Of a stretch of 64,000 bases of DNA, positions 10,481 to 23,342 are shown in pieces. The notes under the pieces were generated by a model, which saw nothing but the letters and a program-made list of their open reading frames with translations, searched no databases and was not told the origin of the DNA. Both the position numbers and the translations under genes were made by a program. How positions within the stretch are numbered: the stretch's first letter is position 1; each line of letters begins with the position of its first letter. The DNA comes from Trematomus loennbergii (taxonomy: Eukaryota > Chordata > Actinopteri > Perciformes > Nototheniidae), in NCBI GenBank assembly GCA_012861695.1, contig JAAOOA010000027.1:16252289-16316288 (forward strand), read 5' to 3'.

Positions 10481-13174
10481 ACACACACCTAAACTCAGTG
10501 GTCGCTGAAGATGCTGCTGCTGCTGCTGTGGTGTGACATGTGTGTCAGGTGTGTATGAGATGGGGGTCTAGGTGTGTTGACTCCCATGCACACTTTGACA
10601 CACTCCCACTTTGACTTGATGCCTGGTGCCTCTGACAGGCTGAGGGACATACAGCACGCCTGGCCAGGGGCCCTCTATGCCATGGTAAATACCTCTGCTA
10701 ACAAACTTAGCATGTAGTATAGTCTTTATAGTCTCATTAAGGCAGGAGCAAGTAGGATACAACACTATTTGTTTTGTTGGAAGGTAGAGATGCATGGTTT
10801 GAGTAAGTGTGTGTGTGTTGTCAATAATTCTGACTTATAGTTTTTTACTAAATCAAGGAGATAGAGATGCATGTATTGTTTCTGCTTCAAAGGAAGGGAA
10901 GTGTTTGTTTTGGCTTTGCCCTTGCTGTCTTTAGATAGTGGTGGTGTGTTACCAGACCTTTCCACCTTGAATACGCTGGAGTGTGTAAGCTTGCCTCTCC
11001 GCCTGCAGTCTGCCTGTGCATGAGTTTGTGAGGTTGTGTGTGTGTGTTTTGCTCTCTGGCTCTATCTTCCCTCTTCTCTCCTGCTGGCTGTGTCCCCTCA
11101 GGCAGTGACTCTGCGTAAGCAAGACGTGTGCGTATGTATGTGTGTGTGTGTGATGTGCATTTTCACACTGTTATACACGGACAGTGAAAAAAGCATCACA
11201 GTAACCTTAGGGTGTAATTAGCAGGAGAGACTCAAAGTCAAACAGAGAACAGAGGGAAATGGAGAGAGAGAGACTGTCTGTGACAAAATGATAATTAGAC
11301 GAAAGAAAACGACAAGAAATAAGTAAGAAATAGTACAATTATAAGCTGGAGTCGTTTTATCTGACTGCTGTTTTTTTTTTTTATCATAATAGCATTGCTG
11401 TATGTGTGCTCACATTATGCTGCTGAGATGATTGAAATAGATAGAGAGAACTTGAGGAGAAGTGCTGATTTGTTAGGTCTGGATATGACAGTTTTGTTTG
11501 TCTCAGTTTTGAGGTAATATGACATCTTCTCTCCACCTCCCGCTCTGGCTCTCTGTGTTTCTGTTCTGCTAGAGATCTCTCTGTCACAGGTTATCTCTCT
11601 CTGCCTCTGTCTCTGTCTCCCTCCCTGTCAGTGTATGAGCAGCAACACTTTCTCCTCCCTGCTCAAGGCACTCAGAAATAACTCTGCTCCAAAATACTCC
11701 AAGTCTTATTTTTTCCTTCTCCCCTCTACCCTTTTTGCAGATAAAAAGTGTCCTTACTATGTTTCATAGAAATGGTTGTACTTGAATTATAAAATGCACT
11801 CTAATACAAACTCGATGGTAGCAAAAAGACAGACTCGATATGTTTCTTCTTTGCATCTTTTGTCTGCATTTGAGGGTGTGAACAATCAATGACCTCAATT
11901 AATTGCTGCCCTTGTTAATGATCTATAATGGATTACATATTAAAGTTGATAGAATACAAATAGCTTTTTGCTATTAACATTGGGTATTGTCTTAGCACAA
12001 GCAAAATAAATGAATATAATTGAAGTTAAGTGTTTTTTTTCATAGATTTTAAATATCCTAAATGTCATTGTCAAATGCACTTAACTATGGATGCAACTGG
12101 TGATGCTGTATTAACGAGCAATCAGCTGATTATTTTAGTGTAAAGTAAAGTAAGGAAAAATCACAATTTGTGTAGGTTGATATCTTGAAAATCATTTTTT
12201 TGTTCGTCCAACAGTCTGAACATCAGAGACAATTAACCATTCACCATGATGAAATGTACTTGTTATAAGCCCAGCTTTCTCATAGAGCAGGAGAGACCAC
12301 CTGAGCCCCCAACAAGACAAATCCCCCAGCAGCCTGCTTTCCTCCATCTCTCCATCACTCCTCTCTCTGGTTCTGTTGATATCAGGGCTGTGTTTCTGTA
12401 CTGCAGTGTGAGAGTGCCACCTCTTGCTCCTTGTCTGTCTGGAGCTCTGTCCCTGAGACACCTTTGTTTGTCTTTGACTACCCAGCAGCAATGCAGTGAA
12501 CCAGCTCACAGATGAAATGGTTACTGTACCAAATGAGTGGTTTGTGAATAATGCTGCTGCCAACTCAATCCCCTCTGTGCTATTAGCCACACTAATGCAC
12601 TCAAATAAAAGAATAAACACACAAATGCACTCTAGTCGTGGATGTTGTCTACATTTGCTATCCTGTTGCACTGGTCCCACAGCGCTCTTCCACATTAACA
12701 AGCTTACAGTGGGTTTATTGTGTACTTATGCTAATGTGTTAATCAAGTGTGGAATCAATAATTCATTACCTGCAGATTGCTCAGCAGTTAGAACGGCAGC
12801 CAGACGGAGGCACCCTGTCCTCACTTTGATGTCTTCCTTCCTTGTTGTTTATTATGTGAGAGGAAGAGAGTACCTGGCTGAGCCTGTAGACATTAATATT
12901 TGATGCCTTTCATTTCATACCATAGCAGCCAGATGTCCAGGCAGCATGCACTCAGGACTAGGACATGTCCGCTGTACTTTCTCTGAGTTATACAGACCTG
13001 TAGTGTTGTCTGACCTGGTTAGGAATCCACATGATGCTTAAGGATAAAAAGGGTGTTAGAGAAGATTGTCATCCCAACTTTTTTCCTTCACATGCACTTT
13101 GAACGCATTTAAAGACTTTGTCAAAAGACTCACTGTTTTGACCATTTGCTCATTTATTTTAGTTTTACTGCTGA

Positions 13175-13465
<291 letters not shown>

Positions 13466-15194
13466 TAAAACTCAGCACACACAGATACATGCATTCAATG
13501 CTTTTCATATACAAGAACTCAAGCAACAAACAAACTATAACATCTGAAATAACATGTACATAAGTGAAAGGGGGCTTATTCATTCAAAATACGGTCTCAC
13601 TGTATATCAATAAAAACATCAAGCAGTCATCGAGGTTGATTGTTGTTTATTTGCTCGACGCGGAACTGTCGCTCTGTTGACACCCACTCAAGAGCAGGAA
13701 TGTAAACAGATTAATTGAAATATCGTGACAGTGGGAAAGGAGATAAGCTGTGGAAATGTATGATTGATGCAATTAGTGAACCGACTTGGACACGTGATTT
13801 TATTTGGAGAAAAACACTCTGTGAGTCATCTGCTGAACTGATGATGAGTGTTGACTGTCTGATATTAGATGGACAGCCATAGACTCCCACTCAGGTTTTG
13901 CAGATAACTGACTTCTTGAAATTGTAATATGTAAGGAAAAGAGTGTTTTCAATCATGCCAGTTTAATTTGTTTTGCTCTAGCCAAAATAAAAACCAATAC
14001 ATGAGATCGAAACCTTCATTTGAAGTTACCCTCAGTACTTTCAAATGCACAAAAGGAAGCAAGATAATTCATCTTTAGAAACTGACTTTTTTAGACTTCC
14101 TAGAGGCTACGTTTGTCATTTTAAGTCTCTGAATACAATTATTTTTACAATGGGGATACATCACTACATGTAATCGGTTATCCTCCTGAAGTACTTTTAC
14201 AGTCTTTATTCTACAGTATGTCAGGCACATGTATACATTAAAAGGTTCAGATTTATTCGAAACATATTTACAAGTATACATGGCCTAAAAATCTACTTTC
14301 TCCTCGAGACCTCTAGTTAGAAAATAATAGTTTCTCTTGATCATAAAATCTGGGTTGCTCATGCTGTTCAAGAAATCAGGTTATTCCAGAAAGCTGTGCA
14401 TATAAATAAACAGCTTGACACAAAATCTGAGAATAAATTAAAACGTTTTTGTTCAGTAATGCATGTATAACTCTAGTTTAAAAGACAGTATAGTTGAGAG
14501 GTGAAAAGGTGAAGATAAGCTTAAGTAATTTCTCTGTAAAGCGACTTCACGTTTTTTCATTCTGGACAGCAAGGCAGCTGGTAAAGAGATCGGTCATCTT
14601 GCAACATGTCATGTGTCCATTCCACAAGTTATTGGAAATGGTACTCTTTTGCCAGAAACTATAACTCAACGTAACACAGTCCAGCACACACATACAGCAC
14701 ACCCACAAGCTCATATAGTGTGCATACATCCGAACAGTGTAGTCATTGGATCATTGCCATGCTTGTTCATTTGTAATTAACTTGACGTGCCATTAATTGC
14801 TGGGTCATGACAAAACCGCATGAACTCCCTTCACCACGCTGTAATAGCATGGCCACTGGAGCATGCAGTGTGTGTGTGTCAGGTGTGTGCACACACCCAC
14901 ATGCATAAGTGTTTATGGCTCTGAGTTTTCTAACAGCAGCCACATTTATGTTTCGTGGCAAAAAGCCTTACCCCATCTCCAGCCTCATTCTCTTCACTGT
15001 CCATCACTATCTCACTGACTGACACACACACACAGGCACACACACTCACGCATAAACCTGCACATGAAACGACTCACACAGCCACATCAGCTGCATGTGA
15101 AAAATAAATAAGTGTATGTGATTACTCATCACAAAGTACATTACAATGTAATTAGAAGCTGAAAGCACAATATTGCTTCAGTATGAGAGAGAGC

Positions 15195-15336
<142 letters not shown>

Positions 15337-16423
15337 TCTGTGCCAACAACATCAGACATCATCAATTCCATTAAGACTGGCCAGTGAAAATCAGCAGCTG
15401 TTAAACAGAACACCCAACAATTAGTTAACCCCGCTCATCGGATTAAAAAGAGCTTTTCTGTGAAGCGCCATGAGTCTTAATAAATTGTAAATCCTGTCGA
15501 CCCGGAGATCACATTAGCAGAATGAGGGCTGGCATCAGATTGATGGGAACACGCGTGGACACTCTCTTGACAAGGTGCGAACAAAATGGGCTGTCAGATA
15601 GTTCTTCCAATTTGGGTTTTTGGCATTTATGAAGAACTTTGGCTCTTCCAAGCATTTATCCGACTAACATCAAACCATTTAAAGGAAAATATGGATCTCT
15701 CAGAGGGAGGCAATAACTTATCTCAACGTCACACAGCCACATAATGTGTTGGCTGCTTGTAAGCGTAGCTGGTAAATCATTAGAAATTCACCCTTTCCGC
15801 CCACTCCCAATTGGCTGGAACATAATATCGAGACATCACACTGACAAGTAACTGTAAAGAACAGTGAAAAGCTGAGAAACAATCTGAGTGACCTGACATA
15901 TAATGACTGATCTCTGGGTGACAGTAATGGAACTCTTATGAACGATGATTTAGTGGATGACCCTTAAATCTGAATCTAAGAATGACTTCTATCACCTACT
16001 CCCTTCTGGGTTACAGAGACCAGCCTTGTTCTCTTCCTGTCCACTGAGTGGCCAGGCTGCATACTGCAGATAGATACATGTTTTGTACTTCCTATGTGAT
16101 GTGGTAGTGTGCATGTTGTGCACAGTGCTGCGTGGTCGTCTTCATGTGGAGACATCTGTTGCTTTAAGATAATTACAGCCTACCCCCACTTCTCCCTCAC
16201 CACTAGAGACAAAACACATGCACATACGTACACACTCATGATCACTCTTTTTATGCTGTAGTAACAAGAGTTTAGTTTAGTCTTTTAACTTTTCCTCCTT
16301 CTCTCTTTATTTTACTTCTGCCTCTCTCATCCCATGGCATAAGGATCTTAAGTTAGGATGCCTAAGTTAGGTTTATAAATACAGACATCTGTGGCTTTTG
16401 TGGCTTCAGACTTTGCCATTCCC

Positions 16424-16587
<164 letters not shown>

Positions 16588-16888
16588 GGACTAGGACATG
16601 AAAATGCATGTTTTATGAATGAGTTCAAGCCTCTTGTGAATTTTTAAGAGCTCTGTGACATTTTGAGTGTAATCCCTGAACAGATGGGCTTTCCCAAAAA
16701 TACACAGACACATGTGTGGGATATTCCTTTTAGAGTTTGCCAATAAACTGCTCTTTAATTACTCAATTTAGTCTGCTTTTGAAGTCGGACTATTATGTTT
16801 TAGTGCTGTTTTCTTTTCATCTGTCCACCTGCATAGTGTCGATGCAGTCTCCCTTAATGTAATGGATACTATCGCGCTGTCCACACAG

Positions 16889-16980
16889 GTGATCCCAAAG
16901 GACTACAAGACCATGACCGCCTTAGCCAAGGCCATCTCCAAGAATGTGCTGTTTGCTCACCTGGACGACAATGAGAGAAG
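16889..16980 (+). CDS. prkar1b: prkar1b coding exon 3: start of cAMP-binding domain A
   Basis: Encodes residues 116-145 plus two bases of Ser146: [20 protein letters not shown] followed by [10 protein letters not shown]. This is the N3A helical motif that precedes the beta-barrel of CNB-A. The [11 protein letters not shown] version is RI-beta-like; RI-alpha has MAALAKAIEKN. The acceptor is CCACACAG. The donor GTACAA is moderate and splits a Ser codon (AG|T). Confidence 0.98.
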
Positions 16981-19900
16981 GTACAACTGACAAATACAAA
17001 TGTAATAGATGGTAGATGTTTGCACAACACCAGTGTAATGCCAGCAATCAAAATGGGACGTTTGTAAGCAGATAACATCATGTACAGGCCATTGTTCCAG
17101 TTGAATGTATTGCCCTCATGGCCACTGTGTGCCAGTGTTGCCTGCTTTGGGAGCATCTCCAGTGAGCAGAGGGATTGAGGTTTGAGCGTGGACAGCTGTA
17201 GCAGAAGAGGAGGGGTATGCAGCAAAGGGTGGGGAAGGGAGCAGCTGGATGTGTCTGTGTGTTTGTAATGGGTTGTTTGGTTGGTTGTTATGGTACGCTG
17301 TCTATATGTCACTATCAAGTTGTGAATTCAGATGTGGGCGGTGGTGCTGACATACACACTCAGAAATCAACGATTCTCCATACTCGTCTCAGAGAGAAAG
17401 GGATGCCAATTTCCCTTTATCCCTCTCTTTTCCCTCCCATCTTGTTCTTTCACATTCTTCATCTCTTCAAACACCCTCGCGCCATCCTTCCATCTGTCCC
17501 AGATCTCCAGTGATGGCGATCCAGCCTGGCAGCGGGAATAGGGTTTCATTGGCGGGGAGAATCCATTATGCCCCATGGAGAGGAAAACACCGGAGCTTTC
17601 CTGTTGGCTAAATCCTCCACAGACGAAACCCAAAACACACTCTTTTTCAGTCTTTTGTCAGTTGACAATTCACCGTGCTTCCTTGGCATAGGCACGCAGG
17701 CCTCTGATTGCATGTCAGAGTTTTCAGAAGCAGGCCCGAGTAGGGTGCAACATGTGATAGAGCCGGACAGTCTGAAAAACCGTGTTCTTGGGTGGCTGAT
17801 GCAGCAGATTAGAGTTACACCACAAAAATATGTGGCAGTAGACCGTAAACCATGAGGTTCTAATATACTTAAGGCCTCTTGGCATGCCAAGCTATGTAAA
17901 GGCTTTGTCATCGGCCCATGAAACCATGCATGATGTAAACATTTTTCGACTTGCTGTCATGTTTGCTGTCTCGCTACACACAGCTAGCATCAACCATTAA
18001 TGCTGTGCAGGAACTCGTTATTGTGTAATTTGTGGGTGAACATGCAGCCCGCAGTGCTGAAGGCTCTAAGCTAGGGAAAAGCTTCTCTGATTTGCTGGAT
18101 TGTATTGTGACATGGCAGTTAGTTGGCTATGCTGTCATCTAACTCTCTCTCCGTCGCTCTGACAGCCTCCCTCACACTTCCTGTTTTTCCTCACTCGTCA
18201 CTTTCTGCTGACGATGCTGGACGGCTGGCTGGGCGCTTGGTCACATTGCGGTTGTGGTGCGGTTGTTGCTCCTGTTGCTCCTGAAGACAGAAGTGTATTG
18301 ATGTATGGCCAATGTGGTACTCAAGAATGACTGAAAAAATGGCACACAGCAAGCAGCAGGCCTCTGCATATTGCTTAAATGCTGTAGAGAACACATGTTC
18401 TCATCAGGTTTGGGACAAACATTTGCCTGAGAAGGTGCATCTGTGACTCGAGCTTATCCTACTTGATGTACAATCCTGGTAATCTCCTATAGCAGCATAT
18501 AAATATCTACAAGCTTGAGAGCGATCATTTTTGCACATTGATGCCTTCTGCTTTGGCATTGATGAAGTCACAGCATGAAGTACATCGGCTTCTTTAGATG
18601 TGCCAGAACTGTCAAAGACTGACGCACATTAGCAGATGGAGTCTCACTGCACAGTCTTCTCTCTCTCTCTCGTTCGGTTTGCACCCCCTCTCTGTTCCTC
18701 ACTCCTACCTCGTTCTGCAAACAGCTGGCCATTTGGGTCATCAGGTAGTCTTGCACATGTGGTCTCATTGGGTGAAAAGGTAGTGACAGTTGACCACTGC
18801 TCCTGCTAGTATAGGCCTCTGCAAGACAGAAAGGTGATGGGTCAGGGCATGCATCGCTGGATAACAGCAAAACAAATCTTTTATATTTTGTTCAGTAAAA
18901 TCCCTAAAACATTTACCAAATGGCTATTTCTGTTTGAGTGCTAAAAGGAGAGGCCATAAAACTGCCTGTGTGTCAAGAAAACATTTTGTGTGATTAGTTA
19001 GTCAGCAGTTATGTAAGCTGAACACCACACGATTTGTTCCCCCATTAGCACTATATTATGCTATCGCCTCCCTCAGTAATGACTAGGATCCAACACAATG
19101 AAGCCCTCTTTGTTTCCCTGCCCTCTCCAATGCTCTCTTTTTCCTTTCATCACTTTTTCCCCTTTGTATCTCTCTGTTTCCATGTTGTCTTATCCTCTCT
19201 CAACCTTTCTTAAGTTACTTATCTGCCTCTCTAGGAATTCAGGAAGTCTGTGCTTGTTCTGTGAGCATTGTATATTTTTTTTTACCGAGATGAATAAGAG
19301 ACAATGCTGTCTTTTCTTCTTTCAAATGTGCTTTTTTTTGTCAAATTGTTTGCTCCTGCAGCAGTAGTACACTGTGCTGTGGTTTCTCAGTTCAAGTCTA
19401 TAGCACAATCATCTCGTTCTTGGAAACCAATCAAAATATGTCGTTTTCTACATGGATCATGATTAATATATGCATGTCTTGAACACAATGACCACCACAA
19501 AGTCAGCTGACAAATGTAATCATCAAAATGTTAATAACTTTGTTGTTAATATTCATATACCAAGCCATTCCTTGACTTGCTCTAAAATGCTACATACTGT
19601 AATGCTGAACTGCAAGCGTGTGTTTAGCTTCCTTGTCCTTACACATGGCTGAAAGTTGGGTCACAATAATGTCAAGGGTTATTTAAGTGTATTGCTCGGA
19701 CGTGCTTAAATCAACCATTATGTACCACATCATTGGTTGTCATTAGATTGTATTGCAATAATTCCAGTGTTGAAGCCACTCCTCCAACACCAAGAGTCAC
19801 ATGTGTATATACATGCACTTCATATATTTCAGCTGTGAAGCTTTCCACCACTCTTGCGTTGGGGCTGAGATGCTATACTGTGGTGTATATCTCAAGTATG

Positions 19901-20204
19901 GGCCATTCTGGAGAAAACTATATCCAGTAGGGAATCTTAGGTCGGCAGGATGTTATTTACACTAAGACAGCACTAGGGTCCGGCTTTGATCGTATCCCGT
20001 TTTGTAAATGTTTTCTTCCCCAGCTTTTATTGCCAGCAATGTACAGATTTCAGCGTTTAGTTTGTTTGTGTTTGAGATCATCTGGATGGAGAATGAAAAC
20101 AGAATATAGAAAGGCATTAAGTGTAAAGTGATAAGGTGTTTATTTTCCCAAAAAACTAAACACTCAGAATACATTTTTTATGTATTTTTTGACTCTGCTT
20201 AAGT

Positions 20205-20265
20205 AAATCATAATCAGAAATACTTTATTGATCCTGGAGGAAATGTTACTTTATCGTTGCTCCAT
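20205..20265 (-). repeat. Retroposon tail fragment
   Basis: On the minus strand this reads GGATCAATAAAGTATTTCTG followed by ATTATGATT. That is the typical end of an abundant teleost LINE/SINE family. It is related to the tail at 400-465. No body of the element is recognisable. Confidence 0.45.
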
Positions 20266-23086
20266 TCTAGAATACATATATATTCAAGCAAAGATGCATT
20301 TTGAATATATATGGTGTACTAAATTACCTTTTGTATGATTAAAATATTGATATAAAATGATTTGCTTTTTAAGTAGACATTTCCGAGGTTAACTTTCCTT
20401 GGACATTTTCCACCCCTTTGCAACTCTATTGTGCTCCTGCCTCTCTTTCTGCTTTTTAAATCCATACTCTTTGCTCTCTTCATCCCTCTCAACAGTCAGC
20501 TTTCTCAGAGGAGATCATGCGAATCCTTGCTGTAAACTATATAAACAATAGTTGGATGGAGATTGAAAGGGTTAAGTCATGGATAGGTTTAGGAGGACAA
20601 ACATATAGAACACTTGCAACCACACTCTATACACACACGTGCAAAACCAAGCACACAAATACCACCCCTCACTACAAAAGATGACAGGGATTACATTACA
20701 TTATCATCATGAGAAACACACACACAGGCAGGACATTCTCAAGTATGCATGTCAGACTGTGTTCCCAGTGAGGCTGCTCCAGCTGGGAGCGCTAAGTCTT
20801 TGATTAACACACCATTCCATATGTCAAACTTTATGGCCCAAAGGTTTCTGAGCTCCACCAGCCGCGCGCGTGTGTGTGTACTCCATCTTTCTTCAGCTGC
20901 CTGGAAGTCAAACCTCTACACTTTCTTGCCTTCCAGATTTCAATGTAACACTTTTTATGTATCAAAAGGTGAACTGAGGGGTTATAGGTATGAAGAGATA
21001 ATTACGCAAACTTTTTTGTATATAGACTATTTGAAATATAAATTATTCAGATTCCCTTAAAGAACACACATACACTACTAGGGCATTGCGGTAGTGTTAA
21101 TGAAATAAAAAGTAAGGAATATTTTAGTTTTGCTGATCAAAAATATCATGATTCTATGAATACCATAACGAATTAATTTATAATCCACCATTAGGGGACA
21201 GTCTCTCCGTCTGTTTATCTGTTTGACCTTGGCTGGTCCCTGAACTGATGTCTGCATTACTGGGTGGACCCCTCTATTTGCTTCCCATTAGCTGCTATAA
21301 TGACCCCATTATGATATGCCCACACGGACAGACATACACGCACACACGATAAGCTGGGAACAGGTGTTTTATTTCACATTGTGCCAAGCCTGCTTTACTA
21401 ACACTCAAACCAGTATGCAACCACCTGTCTCAACACTGTAACTATACTGGAGTTGTTCTCACATCAACTCAAACTGTTATCGTATCTAACCATCTGGATG
21501 TGTGATTATTCTGTTTTGGTTTCAGCCAAGAAACAGCGCTTAGATGATAGTTTTCAGATTAAAGGTTTTGACAAGAAAATGCCAGGCTGATAACAGAGGG
21601 TTTTGCGTTTGGATATGGTTGTCAAGTTTACAGACGTGTGTGTGTGTATACTTATTTGCACCTATGCATGCACAGAGCCTGTTTGGCCAGGTGCACCCTT
21701 AGATGAGATTTGCCTGCCTATCTCCCCACCACTTCCACTGGTTAAATGCCCATTGTAAATCAGTCTTTCAATATGGTCAGTAGCGCTATCGCCTGTTTAA
21801 ACACAAATTCTTTTAGTTCCTACCGCATTAGTGTTCCTTATCTAACTTTCTATTGAAGTGATACGATAGCAGTAGAGTGTGTACTGTATGAGTTATTGTC
21901 GGCCTGTTTTTTCAGCTTTTCTGCACACTCGGAAAAAATGACCTTGATGATCTCCAACTTAATGCGTGAGTGCAACCACGAAGGCAAGGCAGGCTGAGAC
22001 GGACACAGAAGCAATCATTTGAGGTCACATTTAGAGAGGGATTAATACAAGAGGAAGAGGCTCCTCTGGGTAATCTGTCAGCAACACATTTAGTTTTCCC
22101 TTGACACAAACAAAACAAATAGACGCGTAGATCTCCTCTCTACATGCATTAGTCTAATTCCCTCATACAGTACCACAAATCACTCTCCTGGGGACAGCAA
22201 AGACACAAGAAGCTCTGCTGTCAGTGCAACCACATCAATATTCTGGCAGGCATGAGGAGGCCCTGTGAATCCCATTCCTCGAGCCGCCTTGGCAGAGTTT
22301 GAAATATTCTAAAATAATATTGCCATCTGGTAACAGGAGTTGTAACATCTTTTCAGGCCAGGACCCAAACTGTTATATATATATATGAGAGAAGCAGAAC
22401 TTACAAAATGTGTAGTTAAGATGTTACAGCTATGGATACAATAGGGGGAAGGGTTGGAAAGAGGTGATGCTTACCTCATCCTGCCTGCTTTAATCCTCTA
22501 ATTAACAAGCAGAGTAATGAGTTGATGAAGTGACCGATTAGATGATCTTTGACCCCTAAACCCTGACCTCTGCACCTTTCCCACTAGCCCCCTGCCGATG
22601 GACAGGGAACATCTTTAGTGTACTGGCACTCTTTGTCTCTGTGTGTGTGTGAGAGTGTGCATGTGCGTGTGCATGTGTGTGCTTGAAGAGGTGTAAAAAC
22701 AATAATAAATAAATCAACGAGAGATAGAAACCCCAAATAAACAAACAATAGCAAAGTGAAAGACACTAAAAAAGTGCCCAAGAGAGATCCGCCTCATCTC
22801 CAGTTCCAGCTGAAGTTTATTTAAGGATTGTGTGAAGGGACAAAACAACAAAGAGGATGCAATGTGAGATAGTATGCTGCGTAGGCTTATCACATTATAA
22901 CCACTCTCATCCTCATATCTGATAGCTCACTCATTAGAATCAATAGATGTGTAACTTTAGGTCTGTGCTTTGGGGAATTGGTTTATATTCGAAACACAGG
23001 CTTGCTATTTCTAAAATAATAAAACAAATAGGACTAAATGCATAGTTACAGCCACATACTACACACATGTCCATCTACATGGAAAC

Positions 23087-23342
23087 TAGAGCTGCTATTA
23101 TTACTTAAAGAAACAATGAATCATTATCTATTTTGATTATCCATTAAGTAAAAAGTAAGTAATTTTTAATGCATTTTAGGCTCTCAAATATGAACATTTC
23201 CTGCCTTTTCTGTTTTATATCATATTTAACTGAATATCTTTGGGTTTTGGACTGAAGAGACTGAAGGGGAACATCTTTCACAATTTTCGGACATATTATT
23301 GACAAAAGAAAGTTTTTAAATCAATTGTTAGTTGAAGCCCTA
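23087..23342. mobile_element. hAT-type MITE
   Basis: A segment of 256 bp with ends TAGAGCTGC and GAAGCCCTA, which are approximate inverted repeats. The interior has GAATATCTTTGGGTTTTGGA and TCTCAAATATGAACATTT, motifs I recognise from a very common teleost MITE. The copy is diverged and lacks an exact target-site duplication. Confidence 0.6.

Noticed and set aside
12192..12701. Minus-strand 169-codon frame in intron 1
   Set aside because: No recognisable domain, an overlapping open frame on the other strand, and no splice or promoter context. Probably a chance frame.
12496..12903. Plus-strand 135-codon frame
   Set aside because: No domain or family motif, and it overlaps the equally unconvincing minus-strand frame.
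17546..17911. Minus-strand 121-codon frame in intron 3
   Set aside because: It overlaps a plus-strand frame of similar length and has no motif I recognise.
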